DNA of 24,729 nt from JBBSGA01 sp038254585 (GTDB lineage Bacteria > Chloroflexota > Chloroflexia > Chloroflexales > Kallotenuaceae), in assembly GCA_038254585.1 (NCBI GenBank), contig JBBSGA010000048.1, positions 1 to 24,729 on the forward strand. Direction: 5' to 3'. Below, piece by piece: positions 1 to 8,187 of this stretch (within the stretch, counting starts at the first letter, position 1; every line of letters starts with the position of its first letter). The notes below the pieces were generated by a model, which made no database searches, was not told where the DNA came from, and worked only from the letters and a program-made list of their open reading frames with translations. A program made the position numbers and the translations under genes.

Positions 1-40
1 CCCCCCGGATCCCGGATCCCTGCTTGGAGCGCATATAAAG

Positions 41-75
41 TCCGGCCAGGTCCGATCGTAGCGGACCTGGCTGGA
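41..75 (-). terminator. Terminator-like hairpin behind the LuxR-type gene
   Basis: Bases 45-54 (GCCAGGTCCG) are exactly complementary to 62-71 across a 7-base loop. Bases 41-44 and 72-75 extend the stem to 14 pairs with one G-U pair. The hairpin lies about 47 bases past the stop of the minus-strand regulator. Read on that strand it is followed by a weakly T-rich stretch (ACTTTATA) rather than a clean U-tract, so intrinsic termination is likely but not certain. Confidence 0.55.
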
Positions 76-121
76 CACCGGCCCAACTGCAGCCGAGATT
101 AATCGGCGGCGATGGGCGCAT

Positions 122-907
122 TCAGTCTATGTTCAGCCAACCCTGCTGTTCCGCTAGCCTAACGGCGTCCCAGCGATTGCGGAGCTCGAGCTTTTCGAGG
201 ATGCGATGGACGTGGCCTTTCACGGTTCGCACTTCGATATGCAGCGCGGTTGCGACCTCCTGTGTGCTACGGCCCTCCGAAATAAAGCGAAGCACCTCGA
301 GCTCACGTCGTGTAAGCGGCGTCGTGAGTGTAGGTGGTACCGCTTCCACAGGCGCGCGGGCCGCCAACCGTGCGAAAAGCTGGGCCGTTACTTCCGGTGA
401 GCACTGGGCCACACCGCGCTGCACGGCGGTGATGGCCCGGGCAATCTCACCTGCCGAGGCATCTTGAAGACTATAAGCCCCCGCGCCGGCTTCGATACAG
501 GCAAGAATGAGGTTGATGTCGTTCGGCAGCTCTACGACCACGACCTGCGCTGGTGGTACCAGACCACGTGCAAGCCGGATCCAGGCGATCGCGGCGTCTC
601 GCCCGATGCCCCCGTCAAGCAGTAGCACGTGACCCAGCGGGTTGGACAGTAAGCTTGGTGCGACGGGGGATGCGGAATAGGTGTCGACCAGGAACAGATC
701 TATGTAGGGCGCCATCAGGGCCACGAGGCTCTCACGCAAGAGCCGGCTGTTGCTAACAATGCTTATAGCAACCGGCGCGATCTGAGCCGCCCCTTCGTTC
801 GGCACGGTGAGTCTGGGAACTATCGTCTGGGCTGGGGGCAAGGCTGCTTGGGCTGGCTCGTTTGCCGTGGACGAGGATGATGGCGCAGCTACGTAGATCG
901 TCTTCAT
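122..907 (-). CDS. NarL/FixJ-type transcription regulator with degenerate receiver
   Basis: The 261-residue protein ends in a LuxR-type helix-turn-helix (about residues 197-261, with TRRELEVLRFISEG and the recognition helix around VRTVKGHVHRILEKL), so it should bind DNA. Residues 46-165 resemble a response-regulator receiver and keep the phosphoacceptor-like Asp98 (LLLD). The usual acidic pair is replaced by Ser52-Asn53, and the conserved Lys after the fourth strand region is replaced (Tyr-Ser-Leu-Gln near 145-148). Phosphorylation-dependent control is therefore doubtful. The first 45 residues are a Pro/Ala/Ser-rich extension. No histidine kinase lies nearby, so it looks like an orphan regulator. 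An AGGGA-like ribosome binding site precedes the ATG. Targets cannot be read from the sequence. Confidence 0.88.
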   Translation of the reverse strand: MKTIYVAAPSSSSTANEPAQAALPPAQTIVPRLTVPNEGAAQIAPVAISIVSNSRLLRESLVALMAPYIDLFLVDTYSASPVAPSLLSNPLGHVLLLDGGIGRDAAIAWIRLARGLVPPAQVVVVELPNDINLILACIEAGAGAYSLQDASAGEIARAITAVQRGVAQCSPEVTAQLFARLAARAPVEAVPPTLTTPLTRRELEVLRFISEGRSTQEVATALHIEVRTVKGHVHRILEKLELRNRWDAVRLAEQQGWLNID

Positions 908-1871
908 CCGAATTCCCTTTTTTATTGAGACCAGCTCCTGGTCTTCCCCGTCGCCACCGCGTGTGCCGGTCCTGATGGTCCCAAGGTGGTTGTCCTCGCG
1001 ACGACCGGTCTGCGTCTTAACGGCTCGGCGTGCAAGCGTGGCTGGTCAAGTCCGCGATCAAGGGTATACTCGGACCCCCGACGCACCGATTTCGCGTTCG
1101 CCAGCTCCGGGCATGGCCGCAGCGAGCCCGGCGACATGCGTGCGAACGACTCACGCATGCTGGGGGGAGGAAGAAGCATGGAGCAGACGCATACTGATTA
1201 AAGCACAATCATGGAAAATATCAACCCGCCAGATCAGCATCCGCCTGCCAATTTCCTGGTTGACTTGCTACACCCGCTGGTGTACCATGGACGCGCTGAT
1301 ACGGGTTCTCGTCGCTTTTGGCTGTGATGAATCACCCCCCAGATGTAACAGCAAGTTTCCGGGTTTCCGCCGAAATCGTATCTGTCGCGCGGGTTGTCAC
1401 CGCGGCGTTTTCAACTATTTAGAGCCGCTCGGGCGCCGTGGCCTCGCTGCCGTCGCCGGCGAACGACGTGACGCGCTGCATAGGTCTCGTCCACAACATT
1501 TCACAAGCCGGCCGTCTATAACGTTGCACTGCGATGCTCCGGCTATCGCCACCGAGGCGGAGAACGTAAGCTCATTAGCTACTACTGCTACATCCCTCGG
1601 ATCCCGGAGGCCCGAGCGAGGGGCTGGCTGCGTCGCGCTCGGCGAGGTTGCGCCGTCAACGGCGCAGAAGATGCGCGCTGCCCAAGCGGACACGAGGTGC
1701 AACCGCCAGAGAACAGAACGCCAGCCGATCCATCCCGCTCAACACCTCACAAGCACGCCGAGGGCCAATCGTCCTCGAACGTAGGGTGAGGCGCCGGGAG
1801 CGAGGCGACCGCTCGACGAGGGCAGCTCCCGACGTCTCGAGCTCGATATTCGCTATGAAAGGGGAATGATC
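908..1871. other. About 960 bases without a convincing gene
   Basis: The longest open frame here (963-1784, plus) has Arg/Cys-rich composition typical of a chance frame in GC-rich DNA and no recognisable domain. Two tiny frames overlap stop-to-start on the plus strand: 1211-1327 (38 codons, beginning MENINPPDQHPP) and 1327-1422 (31 codons, beginning MNHPPDVTAS). They have plausible codon use but no ribosome binding site, so I do not call them genes. A GAAAGGGGA stretch at 1857-1865 is the ribosome binding site of the next gene. No clear promoter was recognised. Confidence 0.5.
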
Positions 1872-3140
1872 ATGGCCGACGAGCCGCAGCCCGGCACGGA
1901 CACACAGGCTCCCGATCCCAACGATTTCCTCCCGTTTGAACGTGACGCCAACGACCAGCCTACGCGCGCGGTGGGGCCTGTTCCAGCCAACCAGTTCAAG
2001 TATATCGGGCAAGCCTTGAAGGCGGATGAATTCACCGCCTACGTGCAGAACTACAACTTCGGGCAGATTCCCCCCGACTTCATCGTTCTGCACCACTCGG
2101 CGATTCCTGGTACCGTCGCCGCACACGTCCCGAACTCGACGCTCTGGGACGGCGGCGAGGATGGGCTAAGTGAGGATCAGATCAAGCAGCGCCGGTTGGG
2201 GAAGCTGGCCGGTCTACGCGAGTATTATCGCACCCAGCTGTTCTGGGATGCCGGACCGCACCTGTATATCGACGACCGCTATATTCATCTCTTTACGCCG
2301 ATGTCCGAGATCGGCATCCACGCGAAGTGGGCCAACAGTTTCAAGCCCGGGGGCAAGCTGCACTACTCGATCGGCATCGAAGTGATCGGCTACTACGAGC
2401 GCCTCCAGTGGCCCGCGCCGGTGGCGCGTCTCGTCGGCCATGCTGTCGCCGTCCTCAAACGCCGGCTCGGCACGTTCGAGCTGAAATATATGTACCCCAA
2501 CGGCAATCCTGGGATGATCGGGACCGGCGATCAGCAACGGTGCGCGCACCCGGAGCGCCTGACGTTCGGCGGACTCTCGTCCCATCGTGACTATAACAAG
2601 CCGCAATGTCCGGGGGCGGCGATTACCGAAGATTTCTATGTGGGTGTGATCAACGCGGCCTGGCAGCGGCTGATGAATCCTGGCCAGGATGACGTCGTCC
2701 ACTCGATGTCGACCACTCCGCAGCCCGCTCCGGGAACCTATCGCATCACCGCCGATACCGCTAACATCCGGCAGGGACCAGGCACGAGCTTCCCGGTCGC
2801 TTTGAACGGCCAGGCAAAGCTGGCGAAGGACACACAGGTCGAGTTCGATACAATCAATGACGGCGAGGCCGTCAACGGCGACCAGTGGTGGGGGCATCTC
2901 AAGGACGGCACCGGGTTCGTCTCTTTAGAACTGGCCGCGCCAATCGCGGTCACGGGCAAGACGTCGACCGAAGTCAATCTGCGGGCCAACGCGGGCGCGG
3001 ATCAGGCGATCGTGCAGGTATTGGCGCAGGGCACGCCGGTGATGGTACTGCAAGATACTCAGACGGTGGACGGCGGAACCTGGGTCAAAGTGCGCGTAGG
3101 GCAGGTCGAGGGCTGGGTCAATCAGCATTTCTTGGCATAA
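1872..3140 (+). CDS. N-acetylmuramoyl-L-alanine amidase (Amidase_2/PGRP type) with two SH3b-like repeats
   Basis: Predicted zinc amidase cutting the bond between MurNAc and L-Ala of peptidoglycan. Residues about 65-255 carry the Amidase_2 pattern: LHHSA with His74, SHRD with His238 and CPG with Cys246, the expected His/His/Cys zinc ligands. Two SH3b-like repeats follow (about 287-355, containing ANIRQGPGTSFPV, and about 358-422, containing VNLRANAG and ending GWVNQHFLA), which in this family bind cell wall. I chose the ATG at 1872 because AAAGGGGA sits about 6 bases upstream; the ATG at 1866 would abut it. The N-terminus is polar and Pro/Asp-rich with no signal peptide or membrane segment, which is odd for a wall enzyme. 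It is the first gene of the four-gene block. Confidence 0.9.
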   Translation: MADEPQPGTDTQAPDPNDFLPFERDANDQPTRAVGPVPANQFKYIGQALKADEFTAYVQNYNFGQIPPDFIVLHHSAIPGTVAAHVPNSTLWDGGEDGLSEDQIKQRRLGKLAGLREYYRTQLFWDAGPHLYIDDRYIHLFTPMSEIGIHAKWANSFKPGGKLHYSIGIEVIGYYERLQWPAPVARLVGHAVAVLKRRLGTFELKYMYPNGNPGMIGTGDQQRCAHPERLTFGGLSSHRDYNKPQCPGAAITEDFYVGVINAAWQRLMNPGQDDVVHSMSTTPQPAPGTYRITADTANIRQGPGTSFPVALNGQAKLAKDTQVEFDTINDGEAVNGDQWWGHLKDGTGFVSLELAAPIAVTGKTSTEVNLRANAGADQAIVQVLAQGTPVMVLQDTQTVDGGTWVKVRVGQVEGWVNQHFLA

Positions 3141-3155
3141 TAGCCGGAAAGCGAG

Positions 3156-3190
3156 CGGCGTGCCCAACGATCGGAAATGCGGGCACGCCG
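3156..3190 (+). other. Intergenic hairpin 1 between amidase and caspase genes
   Basis: CGGCGTGCCC (3156-3165) is perfectly complementary to GGGCACGCCG (3181-3190), giving a 10-pair stem with a 15-base loop, 15 bases after the amidase stop. No T-tract follows. It could attenuate, protect or process a shared transcript, or be a weak terminator. Confidence 0.5.
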
Positions 3191-3219
3191 GTTCGCATGC
3201 GCCGGTTGCCTCGGTTCGA

Positions 3220-3245
3220 CTGGCCTGGGGTATCGAGCAGGCCAG
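3220..3245 (+). other. Intergenic hairpin 2 between amidase and caspase genes
   Basis: CTGGCCTG (3220-3227) pairs perfectly with CAGGCCAG (3238-3245) around a 10-base loop. It follows the first hairpin by 29 bases and precedes the caspase ribosome binding site by about 60 bases. There is no T-tract. Confidence 0.45.
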
Positions 3246-3322
3246 CCAGATTGCCCACGTGTCGGCTCGCCCTCTTCACCTGGGCGGGCTCCGGATATCC
3301 CACGAACAAGGAGACGAAGCTT

Positions 3323-6300
3323 ATGGCCCGCACGGTCTACGCCTTGCTTGCCGGCATCGATCAGTACCCCGCCCCGATTCCGCAGCTACACGGCTGTGTC
3401 AACGATATCAACGCGATCCATCAACTCCTGGAGCAGCGCATTGGCGGCGGCGACTACCAGCTCGACGCGCTCGTCCTCACGAATGACCAGGCGACGCGCC
3501 AGGCGGTCATCGACGGGTTCCGCAACCACCTGCGCAAAGCCGGCGCGAGCGATGTCGCCCTCTTTTATTACAGCGGACACGGCTCGCAGGAGAAAGCGCC
3601 GGCCGAGTTCTGGTTCCTGGAACCGGACCAGCTGGATGAAACGATCGTCTGTTATGACAGCCGCATGCCCAACAACTACGATCTCGCGGATAAAGAGCTG
3701 GCAAAGTTGATCGAGGAAATCGGCGCGAACAATCCGCACACGCTCATCATCCTTGACTGCTGCCATTCCGGCTCGGGGACGCGGGCGATAGATGCGCCCC
3801 GTGTCCGGCGGGCGCCCACCGATCAGCGGCTGAGGCCGGTCGATACTTTTATCGTCAGCCTGGACGAGCTCAAAGCACGACCGCAGACGCGCGGCACGTC
3901 GCAGACCAAGATGGATTGGGTCACACTGCCGCCCGGCAAGCATATCGCAATCGCCGCCTGTCGTGACGATCAGGAAGCCAAGGAATACGATGGCGGTGGG
4001 CAGCAGCGCGGTGCCTTCTCGTACTTCCTCACCGACACACTGCAGCATGCGGGGGGCAGCGTAACCTACCGCGATCTGTTCAACCGCACCACGGCGAGCG
4101 TGCTGCGCAACGAGGTGGAGCAAAGCCCCCAGATCGAAGCGAGCGATACGGACGATCTGGAGCAACCCTTTCTCGGCGGCGCCGTGGGCGCGCAAACGCA
4201 ATATTTCACGCTAAGCTGTAACGCCGCCGACGAATGGATCATCGACGGAGGCGCGGTGCACGGCATTCCGCCGGTGAGCGGCGACGAGAGCACGGTGCTG
4301 GCGCTCTTTCCCTTCAATGCATCTCCGGACCAGCTGCGCGATCTCGGGGCAAGCATCGGTACCGCGCGGGTGACGGCCGTCCGGCCGAACGCGAGCACCG
4401 TGGAAGTGAGTCTGCGCGACAAGAGCGCGCCCGATCCACAGCAGACGTATAAGGCCGTCGTCACCAGCCTCCCGATGCCAGCGCTTAGCGTCGGCTTCGA
4501 GGGCGATGCGGACGGCCTGAAACCCGTCCGGGATGCACTCGCCACGGCCGCGCCAGGAGGGAAGCCTTCTCTATTCGTGCGGGAGGGCGATTCGGGCGGG
4601 GACCAACGACAGCCAGCGCTGCGCCTGCTGGCCCAGAACCAGGTATATCGCATCACGCGCGCGGGTGATGACCGCGCTCTGGTCGCCGACATCTCCGGCT
4701 ACAGCGCCGACAATGCGCGCGTGATCGTCGGCCGGCTGGAGCATATTGCCCGCTGGCAAACGATCGCGGGCCTCGCCAATCCATCCAGCAGGCTTGGACC
4801 TGACGCCGTCCACGTCGATCTGTACCGCGTGACGGGTCCGCCGGCCAGTAGCAGTCCGGACAGTATACCGATCGAGCCCATCCCGAGTACGTCGGCGATA
4901 CGCATCGAGTACACGCAGCAAAACGGCACGTGGACACCGCCGAGCTTCAAGGTAAAGCTCCGCAACACGAGTAATGAGCGGCTCTATTGTGCCCTGCTGG
5001 ACCTGACGGAGACATTTGCCGTCGATCCCGGTATGCTGCCAGGCGGGCGCATTGCGCTCGACCCAGGGCAGGAAATATGGGCCAATGGGGGGCACGCCAT
5101 CACCGCCGTCGTTCCGGACCAGCTGTGGGAACAGGGTATCACCGAGTTCAAGGATCAACTGAAGCTGATCGCCAGTACGGCAGATTTTGATGCCACCCTA
5201 GTCAAGCAGCCGGACTTGGACATGCCGCTGCCCGCCAGAGGCGTTCAGCGCGGCCTTGGACCGATGAGCACGCTTGACCGGCTGATGGGCCGCGTTCAAA
5301 CCAGAACCTTCGTCACCGGCGCCGGCAATGACACGTATGCCGACTGGATCGCAAGCGAGGTTAGCATCACCACTGTACGGCCGCTGGAAGGGACACCGGT
5401 GCCGAACACCGGCACCGGCGCAACGCTCGGCGGCGCGGTAACAATCGAGCCGCATCCGCAGCTACAAGCCCAGGCGCGCCTTGCCACGGCGCCCCAGGCG
5501 GGCCGCGACGTCGGCAACTTGCTGCTACCGGCGATCCTGCGCGACAACCCGCTCGTAAGCGAGCCCTTTCAGTTCACCGAAACGCGGGGCACCGCTCCAG
5601 CGCTACGCGTGCTGGAGCTGAGCAACATCGCCGACCCGAATGTCGTCACACCCGACCAGCCGTTAGTTCTGCACGTCGACACGCCGCTGGCCGCGGACGA
5701 GCACGTCTTGCCCATCGGCTTCGACGGCGAGTTCTTCCTGCCGCTCGGGAGCGGACGATACGTCGACGGCCGGACGGAGATTCGCCTCGAGCGCCTGCCA
5801 GCCGCCGTGGGGCAGGGGGGTACCCGCGACCTGGGAGGCTCCATCCGCATCATGTTTCAGAAGATCGTCGGCCAGCGACTCGGGCTCCAGTACCCCTACC
5901 CGCTGCTGGGAGCCAACGACCTCAAAGACGACGGAACCGTCGCGTTCGAGCCGAGGCCTGAGGTGGTCAGCCAGCGGGTTTCCCAGGCCAAGCGCATCCT
6001 GCTCTACATCCATGGCATCATCGGCGACACGCGCGGTATGGTCGCCAGTGCCGGGGGGCTGAAGCTCGCCGCACAACTTGGTGGACCTGCCGCCGATGGC
6101 CCGTCACCTCTCGCACGGCAGTACGACCTGCTGTTGACCTTCGACTACGAAAATCTCAACACGCCGATCGAGCAAATCGGCCGCGACCTCAAACAGCGCC
6201 TCGAGGCAGTGGGCTTAGGCGCTAACCACGGCAAGACGCTGCACATTGCCGCTCATTCGATGGGGGGGCTGGTAGCACGCTGGTTTATCGAGCACGAAGG

Positions 6301-6859
6301 CGGCGCGCAGGTCGCGCAGCACCTGGTAATGTTGGGCACACCCAATGCAGGTTCGCCCTGGCCCACCGTCCAAGCGCTCGCAACGACGGTCCTCGGAATC
6401 GCCCTGAATGGCCTGTCGATCGCCGCTTGGCCTGCACGCATCTTATCCGGACTGATGATTGCGGTCGAGAAAGTCGATGTTGCGCTGGACGAGATGGAGC
6501 CGAGCTCGCCGTTATACCCAAAGCTCAACACCGGCGACGATCCGCATGTGCCGTACACGATCCTAGCAGGAGATACGTCGATCATCCCTGCCGTGCTGCA
6601 GACCCAGCCAAATGGACAGGCAAGCCGCTTCGCCGCTCTACTCAGCCGTCTCACACCTGGGAAACTGCTGGATACAGCCGCGGCCCTGGCATTCTACGGC
6701 CTGCCGAATGACATCGCGGTGAGCGTAGAGAGCATCACCCACGTGCCGACTAATCGCACGCCTCAGCCGGAGGTGCATGAGGTCGCCTGCGATCACCTGA
6801 CCTATTTCAGCACGGCAGCCGGACTGGCTGCCCTCGCCGCCGCGCTGCCCGAGGCGTGA
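3323..6859 (+). CDS. Orthocaspase (peptidase C14-like) fused to a C-terminal alpha/beta hydrolase
   Basis: A 1178-residue multidomain protein. Residues about 1-290 form a caspase/metacaspase fold with the catalytic dyad His86 (YYSGHGSQ) and Cys147 (DCCHSG), so it should be a cysteine endopeptidase. Bacterial orthocaspases usually cut after basic residues; specificity here is unknown. The middle (about 290-890) is beta-rich, has no motif I can name and probably contains several domains. Residues about 890-1178 are a serine hydrolase: HGI near 897, nucleophile Ser979 in AHSMGG, and probable Asp1130 and His1158, resembling PGAP1/lipase-like enzymes. The start is set by AAGGAG (3308-3313); the frame is open upstream but not coding-like. 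There is no signal peptide. The next gene starts 27 bases downstream, supporting an operon. Both active sites look intact. Confidence 0.88.
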   Translation: MARTVYALLAGIDQYPAPIPQLHGCVNDINAIHQLLEQRIGGGDYQLDALVLTNDQATRQAVIDGFRNHLRKAGASDVALFYYSGHGSQEKAPAEFWFLEPDQLDETIVCYDSRMPNNYDLADKELAKLIEEIGANNPHTLIILDCCHSGSGTRAIDAPRVRRAPTDQRLRPVDTFIVSLDELKARPQTRGTSQTKMDWVTLPPGKHIAIAACRDDQEAKEYDGGGQQRGAFSYFLTDTLQHAGGSVTYRDLFNRTTASVLRNEVEQSPQIEASDTDDLEQPFLGGAVGAQTQYFTLSCNAADEWIIDGGAVHGIPPVSGDESTVLALFPFNASPDQLRDLGASIGTARVTAVRPNASTVEVSLRDKSAPDPQQTYKAVVTSLPMPALSVGFEGDADGLKPVRDALATAAPGGKPSLFVREGDSGGDQRQPALRLLAQNQVYRITRAGDDRALVADISGYSADNARVIVGRLEHIARWQTIAGLANPSSRLGPDAVHVDLYRVTGPPASSSPDSIPIEPIPSTSAIRIEYTQQNGTWTPPSFKVKLRNTSNERLYCALLDLTETFAVDPGMLPGGRIALDPGQEIWANGGHAITAVVPDQLWEQGITEFKDQLKLIASTADFDATLVKQPDLDMPLPARGVQRGLGPMSTLDRLMGRVQTRTFVTGAGNDTYADWIASEVSITTVRPLEGTPVPNTGTGATLGGAVTIEPHPQLQAQARLATAPQAGRDVGNLLLPAILRDNPLVSEPFQFTETRGTAPALRVLELSNIADPNVVTPDQPLVLHVDTPLAADEHVLPIGFDGEFFLPLGSGRYVDGRTEIRLERLPAAVGQGGTRDLGGSIRIMFQKIVGQRLGLQYPYPLLGANDLKDDGTVAFEPRPEVVSQRVSQAKRILLYIHGIIGDTRGMVASAGGLKLAAQLGGPAADGPSPLARQYDLLLTFDYENLNTPIEQIGRDLKQRLEAVGLGANHGKTLHIAAHSMGGLVARWFIEHEGGAQVAQHLVMLGTPNAGSPWPTVQALATTVLGIALNGLSIAAWPARILSGLMIAVEKVDVALDEMEPSSPLYPKLNTGDDPHVPYTILAGDTSIIPAVLQTQPNGQASRFAALLSRLTPGKLLDTAAALAFYGLPNDIAVSVESITHVPTNRTPQPEVHEVACDHLTYFSTAAGLAALAAALPEA

Positions 6860-6886
6860 GACGGCAGCTCATCCGAAGGAGTATGT

Positions 6887-7528
6887 ATGATCACGGCCGA
6901 CAGCTCGATCATAGCCCCGCCATCCGGCCATCCAGAACAGGCGATCGGCTACATCACGGACCGCGGCTCTCCGTATACACCCGACGCGATCACGGCGATC
7001 GTGGGCTACTACTGGCGTTTCGCGCCGCCGGTAGGCATCGACCCCGTACTGGCCATCGCCCAGTGTATCCACGAGACGAGTGACCAGGACCCTACCACCG
7101 GCAAGTGGCTGGCGATCGCCTCATGGTGGTCGCAGCGTCCGCGGCGAAATCCGGCTGGCCTGGGCGTAACCGGCGTCACGCAGCGGGAGCAGCCGGCGGG
7201 TGCCGGCAAATCGTGGGCGTTCGACGAGCGCAGCCGAACCTGGCGGGAAGGCCTCAGCTTTCCCTCTTGGGAGGTCGCTTCTCGCGCGCATCTGGGGCGC
7301 CTGCTGGCCTATGCCCGTGGCGATGCACAGCTTAACGAGCCGCAGCGGAGCCTGTTGCAGGAAGCGCTTGCGTGGCGCCCCTTCCCGGCACAACTCCGGG
7401 GCACCGCGCAGACGCTCAAATTGCTCGGCGCCAAACACAATCCGACCGGGCAAGGCTGGGCTAAACCCGGGGATGCGTACGGCCAGAAGATCGCGGAGGT
7501 CGCCCAGGCTATCGTCGGCCATGGGTAA
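6887..7528 (+). CDS. GH73-like glucosaminidase domain protein
   Basis: The 213-residue protein resembles the mannosyl-glycoprotein endo-beta-N-acetylglucosaminidase/GH73 family, which cuts the glycan strands of peptidoglycan. Visible signatures are AIAQCIHET with probable catalytic Glu63, RNPAGLGVTG (88-97), and a Trp-rich segment with FPSWEVASRAHLGRLLAYA (about 125-143), typical of the helical lysozyme-like fold. AAGGAG (6876-6881) lies 5 bases before the chosen ATG. There is no signal peptide and no wall-binding repeat, so it is close to a bare catalytic domain. It follows the caspase-hydrolase gene by 27 bases. With the amidase it gives the block two complementary wall-cutting activities. 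Assignment rests on motifs only. Confidence 0.75.
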   Translation: MITADSSIIAPPSGHPEQAIGYITDRGSPYTPDAITAIVGYYWRFAPPVGIDPVLAIAQCIHETSDQDPTTGKWLAIASWWSQRPRRNPAGLGVTGVTQREQPAGAGKSWAFDERSRTWREGLSFPSWEVASRAHLGRLLAYARGDAQLNEPQRSLLQEALAWRPFPAQLRGTAQTLKLLGAKHNPTGQGWAKPGDAYGQKIAEVAQAIVGHG

Positions 7529-7632
7529 CGCACGCGAGTTCGATTTGATCAGCTTCGCACCGTGTCGACCACGGAGATTGAGCGCATGCGATGGCATCAC
7601 GGCTTTTGAATAAGGCCGCACGGAGGACCGCA

Positions 7633-8187
7633 ATGGACGATATCACAGCCCAGGCACGCCGGGCGACGGACCAGTTGCTCGAGAGTGACGAAGATCGGTT
7701 GTACGCGGAATTGGGACGCCGGCTCCAGACAATGCGGAGTGATCCTGCCATCAGTAGCTCTTTCACTCCGCCCGCGAGCAGAGGTCTCGAGTCCTTGGCG
7801 GCCATCGACGATCTGCACAGTTTTGGCCAGCGCTTCTTCACACGGTTCGGGGGACAAGCTTACGAACTTATGTGTGGCGCGGGGGCCGAGGAGTCGGAGG
7901 ACCGGCAGAAACTCCTCGAAGCCTTCGGCAGCGGCAAGGAAGCAGTCGCGCCGGCGCTGGCGACGCTATTAGTCAGCCAGCTTGGACTCGCACCGACGAT
8001 TGCGAGCGTCGTTGCCTCCCTAGCCGTGAAGCTCTTCTTTAGACCGGGCTACGGTGCCATGTGTGCGGCCTGGAAATCGAAGCTTGACCAGCCGGCGAGT
8101 CAGCCATCCGGAACGCACGCGAAGATCCGCCGATCGACGCCGAGGTCGCCGCGCACGACCACCTCCACGGTGGGAGCAGCGATGTGA
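7633..8187 (+). CDS. Small protein of unknown function with a hydrophobic helix; tail extended into a relic
   Basis: I do not recognise this family. The start is set by GGAGG (7622-7626), 6 bases before the ATG, giving 184 residues. The first 100 residues are charged and probably helical (RLYAELGRRLQTM, DRQKLLEAFGSG). Residues about 104-137 are hydrophobic (VAPALATLLVSQLG, then TIASVVASLAVKLFF) and could form one or two membrane helices or a buried hairpin; KLFFRPGYGAMCAAWKSKL follows. From about residue 152 the composition becomes Ser/Thr/Arg-rich. The last 29 codons or so are antisense to the LysR relic, so the original C-terminus was probably replaced when foreign or deleted DNA joined here. 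Position as last gene of the block suggests a linked role such as immunity or membrane anchoring, which is pure inference. Confidence 0.7.
   Translation: MDDITAQARRATDQLLESDEDRLYAELGRRLQTMRSDPAISSSFTPPASRGLESLAAIDDLHSFGQRFFTRFGGQAYELMCGAGAEESEDRQKLLEAFGSGKEAVAPALATLLVSQLGLAPTIASVVASLAVKLFFRPGYGAMCAAWKSKLDQPASQPSGTHAKIRRSTPRSPRTTTSTVGAAM

Noticed and set aside
963..1784. A 273-codon plus-strand open frame upstream of the amidase gene
   Set aside because: Arg/Cys/Ser-rich composition, no domain, no ribosome binding site; typical of a chance frame in GC-rich DNA.
2885..3322. Upstream in-frame extension of the caspase-hydrolase gene
   Set aside because: It overlaps the amidase gene in another frame, reads as low-complexity Gly/Arg sequence, and a good AAGGAG site supports the start at 3323.
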